From Angiostrongylus vasorum (taxonomy: Eukaryota; Nematoda; Chromadorea; Rhabditida; Metastrongylidae), in contig JADANN010000422.1 in NCBI GenBank assembly GCA_018806985.1, forward strand, positions 580,001 to 644,000: DNA of 64,000 nt, given 5' to 3'. The notes below the pieces were generated by a model that did no database searches, was not told the DNA's origin, and saw nothing but the letters and a program-made list of their open reading frames with translations. The position numbers and the translations under genes are program-made. Position 1 is the stretch's first letter, and the number at the start of each line of letters is the position of its first letter. Of the stretch, positions 14,501-23,500 are shown piece by piece.

Positions 14501-17500
14501 AGATCAATCCCGTTGACGCTGATAGCACTGATCCATAGAACTGGCTGAGAGACAGGCGACCCGAAAGACCCACATGGTGTGGTAAACTCGTAGCCCCCGG
14601 AAGGGGGTAATAGCGCGTTCGATCCCTACCGCACACATCAGCTGTCCGATGTTTTGCAAATATCTCAGCATCATTGTGGTTGCAGTTTACTCACTCAAAC
14701 ATTCTCGTAACTTCATCGGGTAAAGCTTAATACATAAATTTTCAACCGTGTAATAAACGGCTTTCTCAACACTCAATTCATTGTAAGTATTCCAGTTATT
14801 TGATAGAGACCAGCCGCAGAGAGCCTTGCATCAGCGAGGAATGTGCCTGCAATCAGCCTGAGGAATGGCTGGAGATCAAGCATCAGAAAGAACACCTCCT
14901 GCGGTTCATTATTGGATTTTTGAAATTTACGTAAGGTTTATGCCCTCACTCATGTAAGATTCTGTGAGGCTGGTCTCGTACAAATAGCTATAACGCTTAC
15001 AAAGAACAAAACAATGTTTAAAATTCAAAGCATCAGTTGGGCTTCGATCCTGGGATTACCCTTTACGTGGGCTCACGCGTCATCCACCACACCTACTGGA
15101 GACCCTCCTTTGCTTCTCTTTAAACCAGTTTTTTTAGTTGTTAACATTTATGCATTGAGGTCGCGAAAGTGTTTAACTGAGTGCACTGTGTGTTACCTTG
15201 ACTTTCCAGGCTCTGAAAAAGGCGAAACTACTGGAACATCACCCAGTATTATACTGAGCGAATGCTATAAGGTCAACCTCGTGTTTTCCGTCAAGAAAAC
15301 AGCGAATTATGAATCCAGGACGGTTTCCGTCATTCGTTTTCGCCTTGATTCATAAAATGACTTCATTTAAAATAAATATTATCTTCATCTTAAATGATAA
15401 ATTTGGCGGTAAGCGCTTGTAAGGCAAATTCTATGGCTTTCAACTGTTCATATTCTATTGAAATTAGTCCCTATCTATAAATTTTAAACTAATTCCTCCT
15501 GTATTCTGATTTCTTCCCACAATAACAGTGCACAATTCTTTGCTTGATAACGGAAGACTAAGCGTCTTCATTTAAGCCGATAAGAGTCTTTGGAAATACA
15601 TTTGATCACATTTTGGCGCTGCTGATATTTATAATACATTAGGAAAGCAATAAAAAACAATAAAATTGTAACATGCAGTGTATGCAAATGAGCAGAAAGC
15701 ACTACTTTATAACAATAGTTATATACATGTATATGTATATATAAATAAAAGGCGGATAGAGCAGTGGTAGTGATGCTGGTCGTTACAAGCACGGTACTGG
15801 TTCGATTTAGTCCCAGGCTCAACAAGTCTCTCATCTCCCCGGGGTGAGGAAATTGGTACCGGACTTCGGGAAAAAATCACTCCCTGTAATCCATGTGGAA
15901 ATGCTCTAGTCCGGCTACCTCAGCACTTCAAGAAGAATCGACTCGACTAGCATTCAACGAAATTCATGATGAAAGAAGGATCCTCAAGCAGCACCCGAAG
16001 CCAAACGTTAAAGTTGGAAGATCTTGTGGATATGGGATGTGAGGAAACAAATCGAATATGAGAATAGCCGGGATTCTGCACAGCAGACGTGAGGACGTGG
16101 TTTAAAATAAATAAAATTATATATAAGTATGCAAATGTATAGAAGGTACCATTTTCACCTATGCGGTTTTACGCCGCATACAAAGGATGGAAAGTGGAAT
16201 TTTGTGGTATAACGAAAAGACTTGAACAAACGACTGGTGTTCTCCAGTGGGAAATATGTCTCATGATATATTTCATAACCGTTGTTCTTTGTAATTTTTC
16301 CGTCATTAATGTTGTGCTAAATAGGAATGTCCTTTTTTGTACTACTTTTCTTCCGTTCAACTGCTCAATTTAAGCTTTCTTACATCACAGCAGAAACAGA
16401 AAAAATTTCCTTGCCACCTTTTTTTTTCCTTTTGTTTGTATGGCTGTTTTCGCACATCTATTCTGCCGATCCCACCACTTCTTGCAGTCGATTCGTTTCC
16501 TCTCTTCTGTCATCCACGATGGTGTTCCAACTTACTGCGTGTGGCTCCGGCTTATAATTGAGGATTTTCCTTACCATTAATGTCGTTGAATATTGGTCAA
16601 GTCGACTCTCCTTAGATGCTTGAAATAGCCGAGAAAGAACGTTCCCACTTGGACTGCAGACGGTTTTTCTCCCGAACAAGTCCGGTACCAATCTCCCTAC
16701 CACAGAGCTATGAGACATTTGGTGAGCTCTGAGCGGGATCGGACTAACAGCATGGTCATGATGATCGGCATCACTACCATTGAGCTACCCGCCCTCTCTA
16801 CAAAACCCCTCTTCACAAAATGAAAACCTAGAACTTCATAAGATATTAGGTCACCCAGTAAGAGATACCAGGGAGATATGAGCAATTTGACTCGCTTCTG
16901 ATCACTTATACTCAGAAAAAGTATTCTCACATCTTATCCAGAGCATATATAAAACCCATTAATCTATAAAGCAAACAATATTTCACCTTTAACGGGATCT
17001 CGTTCATCCGCATAACTGCCGATGGCCCATGAGTAACGACTGGCCCGTCAGATCCATCCCAACAATCCAATTCGACACATCTACATCCAGAAAGGAGTAC
17101 CTGGAACTAATTTAAATTATATGAATCAACGTCATGACCACTTTTGTTAAATCTAAAGCATAGCGCTCTTAAAACAAAAGGAAAAGACAAAAAAATACTA
17201 GAACATTCGCAGTTCTATCACGATTCTACGTGATGTGAGCGACACCAATAGTAGCTGCCTTTTGGTACAAAGAACGGAAATTTTGCAAAAGAACAGATAC
17301 CAACGTCAAGCATAGATTAAGGAAACAATGACGTTCTGGAAACATCGAACGTGCTACGGGAAAAAAAAGGACTTGTTGCTGCCTTCGTTTAATCCATATC
17401 GTGTTAGAAGGGCTCTACCACAGTTATTAATCAGTCGATCGACTAGTCGCAGAATTTTCTACTACTACTATAATTTCTGCTATTCTATGAGAATTTCAGC

Positions 17501-20500
17501 AGAAGAAAGCAAATCTCTTTCTGTAAAGACCTCAGGATTCCTTAGCATCACTTTCTTGCACCTCAAGGAAGAACTGGGCTTGATCAACATTCAACATGAA
17601 AATTAAAAAGAGCAGAATATAAGTCTTCATTTCTCAGGCGAACGCGCATAGGAACAAGTCGACGACTAAGCGAATGGAAAGAGTGCTTGGGCATGATCCA
17701 CATCTGACGATGGACAGAACAAGTAAATAACTATCTACTTACTACTTAACTAACTATGCTTTCTAAACGACAAAAAAACGTTATAGATGGAAAAATAACG
17801 AAGTAAGTAATTCCGTCTTGACGTGCCTGCCTGTATATCTCAACATCTGCAATTGCTTCCTTATGACTAGACGATGGAAACAGTTGCGCACCTCTAACTT
17901 GAAGACCTGAAGAATAACACATTCGGAGAGAAGCAATTGGAATAACTTTATTACCATTCTTCTATTAACAAAATCATTAACCCCTTCACTAACTGAACCC
18001 TCACAGAGTAAGTAGATTTCAATGTTTGTTCTACGAACACACTTTTACTCACCCGTACAGTAAGTATTATGCGATGAATTGATGAAGTAATGAGGCAGCG
18101 GCTCGTGCATCGTATCGGCCACTGGATTTTAATGAAAATTAAATAGAAGAAAAAAAAAGGAGGAAAGAACGAATAAAACATGCTTAAAAGATGGCTATGT
18201 AAATAGGAAGTGTTTGAGACCTTCAGTTTCCGTACTAATTAGTAACACTATCTGTATAACCACAACGATGCTGAGATACTTGCAAAACTCGGGCCCACTC
18301 TCAGATCGAACCACGATTACCCTTTCTGTGAGTTCGTGTATTACACACTTCGCTACTAAGGCCCTTGTTTTGCCTTTCTCTCAGCTGATTTCCTACCCAA
18401 CGCTGCCATCAGCAACCACCCGTCAGCGGATTGATCTGGGGAGCACAAATCGACATTGAACCCAGTTAATCTGAGGCTGTAGGCGAAATCACAATGTCAA
18501 CCTTTTATTTTCTGCTTATAATAATTTCATACAGGAGCCTCCGGAAAAGGTGATCGTCGTGTGAACTGGCACGAGATCCAAGTTTTGCGAATATCTCAGC
18601 GTCGTTGTGGTTGTATTTCACATCGTACCTTGCCTTGAAAAACTATGCTAGGCAGCCAATAAAAATACAAATACAAACAAATAATAGGTTAACTATCTGT
18701 ATAGTTCCCAGAATCGACTTCTATTGACCTCGATACTGGATTATAACTGCGTCGTTTCCTTGTTTAGCAATCGCGAGGTTGTTATACAGCACACATTTAC
18801 TTCCTTAGAAAAACAATACAATACAACAGTAGCAGACGTTTCGTCAGCATCGCATTCCTCAGAGCCTGGAAGGCTACACTGATACGCAATTTACTACGCC
18901 AAACGCTTCACTAACACTTACGAAAAGACGAAAATTTATGTGGTAATCGCATGATCAACACCTTCTCGAGAAACCAACCGTTTTTCACGTGTCTTCCACT
19001 GAGGAAGAACAGCTGATTAGAGTCGTATAACAACATGAAGGAATGCCTAGAGGTCATACGCTATCCACCAATATCTTCGCAACGATTTTTGATGTTGAGA
19101 AGTGTAGTCGTGAACGATATGCGACTCTGATCAGCTGTTCTAATCTTCCTCAGTGGAAGACACGTAAGAAAAACAGTGAGTTTTTCGAGAAGCTGTTGAT
19201 CATCTAGTTACCATAGAGTTTTTCGTCTTTTTGTAAGTGTTATTGAAGCGTTTGACCCCGTAAATTCTATATCAGTATATCCCTCCAGGTCCTGAAGAAG
19301 GCGATACTGCCGAAACGTGGGCTACTGTTGTGTTGTACGTGTTCTTTGCATGGAAGTAAATGTATTCTGTATGACAGCCTCATGATTGCTGAACAAGAAA
19401 ACGACGCTGTGTAAGCAATACTTACATATCATTACCTAAATATTAAAATAGAACGGGTTTAAAAGCATGGAAAAGGACAGGAAAATAAAAGCACCACATT
19501 TTAGTTTAAATGAATCATCTTAACAACGTCAAAAGCAGAGACTTAAATTTATGAAAGAAAAAGGAAAAAGGAAAGAAAAGGAAAAGAGTTGATGAACAGA
19601 TTTTTCTCAACGACCGAAATCTCTTCATGAAGTGCATTCATAAGTACTCATTTATCTATAACAAATGGAAATTCCATTCATACTATGTGAGAAATCGAGA
19701 AATCTTACTAATACCAACACCTTCTTGGAGCTTCTGCCGATTGCCGATGTATCAATAGAGTTCTTACCTTGATCTTGAGTGATATTCGGTGAGTCGATAC
19801 AGTAATCACTCCAAAGGTAGTGAACGAAAGTCTCGAACGAAATATCGTTTCCTAAATTGGTTTCCACTTGGCTTTCACTCATTTTTCTTGGCTCTCTTTT
19901 CTGTTACTCTTTCTTCTTTGGTAGGGGAATCCGAAATGCCACACTGTGGAATCCTGCGTATTTAGTGCGGTACACTCAAAAAACTTTTAATTCTTTAAAG
20001 GAAACCTCATCATTGAATAAAATCAAATGAATTTCTATGTTTATGTTTAGATTTAAAGAATGTTATAGTCAATAGTTCTTGCTTTATCTTTGATTACAGT
20101 TCTTTCACTAAACAGAACACCATTGTAAAGTGCGTACATCCACGAAGTCATTTTCTTATACATTCAGTACTTTTTTTACTAGTCCTTCCTAAATCACTGT
20201 ATAAGTGTCGCATAGCACGAAGGGAAATCTCGAAACTTAGTGAGCAACTCAGTTACACGAAAAAGTGGTATCTATAGAAAACATTTTACAGTAAAGAGAT
20301 GGCTCTAAATAATAGATGGGAAATGCTTGCCTGGTGGGCAGCCGATCTTCTTCAGTAGGGTTTCCATCGCCATTTCGCTCATTGGCGGATACAGCGATTC
20401 ATTCAGGCGAGGATCACGTTGGAAAGTCTGCAGAACGCGGAGAAACTTCTTCCGAGAAATCGATTTCTTTCCGTTATCACATCTGAAATTTCTGGAAACT

Positions 20501-23500
20501 TTTTGGATCTGGAAAATCGTCGGACATCAACGTCAAAGCACAGATTTCCAGTTTTCTAAGGCAATTTTATAGACGATCGATAGGTCGAGGTTGATGGCAA
20601 ATAGATTTATTGTTCATTTTTATCTCACAATTATTCAAGCCCTTTCTTCTATTTCGTTCGCTCTCACTTTGCTTTTCTATAAAAAAAAACCGTTTATCAT
20701 AATTTGATACATAAAAGTTTACATCGATTGCCCACCTTCCCGAAAAAATTGGGGGACAACCGAAGTCTTTTTGGAGTGGATAGTATGAGATTAATCATGC
20801 ACTGTTGCTGTGCTAGGCAGAGAATAATTATATTACACATTTGTGACGACGTGGACTTATTCCAGTGAACTTTTTTCCCTAAGTTATTTTCTGAGAAGTT
20901 TTTCGTCATTCGTCATGTTTTTATATCCATTTGTAGGTTGCTTTGTCGGCGTGTTCTGAAAAGTGCTACTAGACTGGTGGTGACGGAGTGTGAGAAGGGG
21001 AGAAGGGTTGAGTGGTAGTGTAGTTGACTAATGTACTACAAATGAGCAACAAACAAATAGAGGAATCTATACACTTCTTTGAAAACTGACTTCAATCGTC
21101 AGGCTTCACCCATTGACAGAACTGTTTCCACAAGATATCTCTATGGAACAAATACAAAAGTTTGACTCCAGCAGCGATTACTTGCCTTTTGTACCGACAT
21201 GGTAACAAACGACTTGCTGATAAAGAGAGAACTTGTTATGCTTCTGAAGGATACGAGAGAAGAGAACAGTTGATGCATATTGAGTGCAATGCAGCTCACA
21301 ACAGATAAAGAACATTTTAAAATACTCGCATTCGGTCGCGAATGCTTTGAAATACTGCGTGTGAATGAAAGTGGTGAAAACCTAGCAGAAACGTGCAAAA
21401 CAAAACCACAGCGGAAGAAATCTTTTGGAGACCACAATGATGTTTGCTGTATAAAAGTGTGGTGAAGCCTACGAGCCGTAGACTAACAACAGAGAGGAAA
21501 AATACTGAAAGTTTCGTGAAATTGAAAGCCAGTGTTATTCCATTATAAATAGTATTAAAAAGAAGTCTTGAAACAAACAGAGGAGCGCTTACAGTCCTTC
21601 AAACACTGATTTTAATCCTCGCGCTTCACCCATTGACAAAATTGTCTCCACCAGGCTTCTATCACTCATTTTACTTTTGATATACGTATTTCCCTGAAAA
21701 TATAAAGGTACTCGGAGAGTTCTCTACCTTCAATGAAAGCTGAAACTGGTAGATTTTTGAAAATGAATAAATATTTCCGGCTTATTTTAGCTGAATCAAT
21801 AATTATAAACAAAAGGGCATTCAAAAAATATTAACAATAGCTAGCTATTGCAAACCTTAACTAAAAGTTTTTATCTCCCATGGTTTAACACCTCAAAGTG
21901 GCTAGTAGGGTTGATGGGTGATCGTCATTCCGTAGGTGGAATCGGAGGTTTATCGCTGGATAGTCTCTAGCATCCACATGAGACAGTTCCATTTAAAAGG
22001 CTATTAAAAAGTAATCCTCTTAGAGGGACACGCCATTTCAATAAAAGTTGAAATTTAAGCGATTTCGTAACATTTCAAGACAAGAAAACCCACTTACCTC
22101 CACCGAACTGGAACGAAATCTTGTCAAGGTGACACTGGAGATGGAATCCATGATACTAGGAGCAAGAGCAGCTTTTATGCTTAAATAATGAAGGACAGCT
22201 ACTTGGGAGCAATTCGTCTTAAAATAACTTTTGCTAAAATCGAGTATATAGTTTCTACTTAAGCCGTCTCTTTTAAGCACCACTGAAGCACTAATTACTA
22301 GGTCACGTTTATAAGAGTGGTTAGAGGTGACCTATAAGTAACAAGCAGCCGTTGGTTCGACCTCGCATCTCAGGCTAACGAAGTCCTTCATCTCGCCAGG
22401 TTCCGCAAAATAGTACCGTATTTTTCTGCAGGAATACGAACTCTGACTCTCTAGATCATTACACAACTACAAGGTGTTGTATAGCCTTATAGTTCAAATA
22501 TGCATTTGATCACCTACACGATGCTCGACGGAGTCGACTGCACTTCGCGCCCGCCAGGGATAGGTTAGCACCAAAAGCTTTTTCCTTTACCTTTCTGACT
22601 CAGTGCACAAGTTCTCTAATAAGTTATTGTCTACCTTAGCAAAAGAAAATATAACCAAAGCATTTTCTTGAATTTTAAGTTGTCCTTGTTTCAACATTAT
22701 AGTTACTGTCTATTATTTTTTTCATGGCAGAGTATTATATGAAATACAAACGCAGTGGTGCCTAGATATTACCATCGGTAAGGGTAATTAAAAGTTCGGA
22801 TTTCACCTGGAGTTGGAGTTTTCTTCATGTCTCAGCACCATTGCGGTTCTATCCTTGTTTAAAAAAAAAACAATATGGTCAAACGTCCAACACCGTATGC
22901 TAAATATCCTCTCCATATATCTCTACGATTCATAATACGACTGCAAATTTTCCGCACTGCACAAACATTTCGTAAAGTTATGCTCAACGTTTCCCTTAGT
23001 GAATTTGCAAACAGCTGGTTAATAGACGACGTGGACAAGGAAATAACCTAGTGATATTTACTATTTCCTCTTCTTTCTACTTCTAACAAAGCGAAGTGGT
23101 TAAACTTACTGTTCAATAGGAAATACTGTGGCTTCGGCCGCGTACCATAAAGGTGCCAAGTTTTTCCGTATGTGGTACAAAACACCGAAATGGCGCCGTC
23201 GGATCGTCACCGACAGATGAAACAGAAATTCTGTCCACGTTCTCAAATTCTTCTTTAAATAATTATGTTTCTTGTAAAAAACAATGTTCTTGTGCTCTAC
23301 AGAACTGATGTCTTTCCTTCCTCTACACCTACCGGATTATCCTCCAGATATATAAAAGTAGTAAAATTTGGATGAATAAAATCAACATTCTCAACAACGG
23401 TCATCAACGACTGAACGCTATTGTAGATTTCTTTCATTGCTACCTGAAAAAACTACATAATGATTACTTTCTTGAACAATCCACTAGTGTGAAAGTCTCG

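Noticed and set aside
16987..17100. Loss of a catalytic His in the PLC X domain (HG-P instead of HG-H)
   Set aside because: The catalytic His is the one in VTHG, which is present. The residue after the glycine varies among active PLCs.
23112..23255. Alternative minus-strand frame ([17 protein letters not shown]) over a PLC exon
   Set aside because: It does not join the flanking exons in phase and ends in a stop before the donor; the KNLRTW frame does join and matches the PH end.
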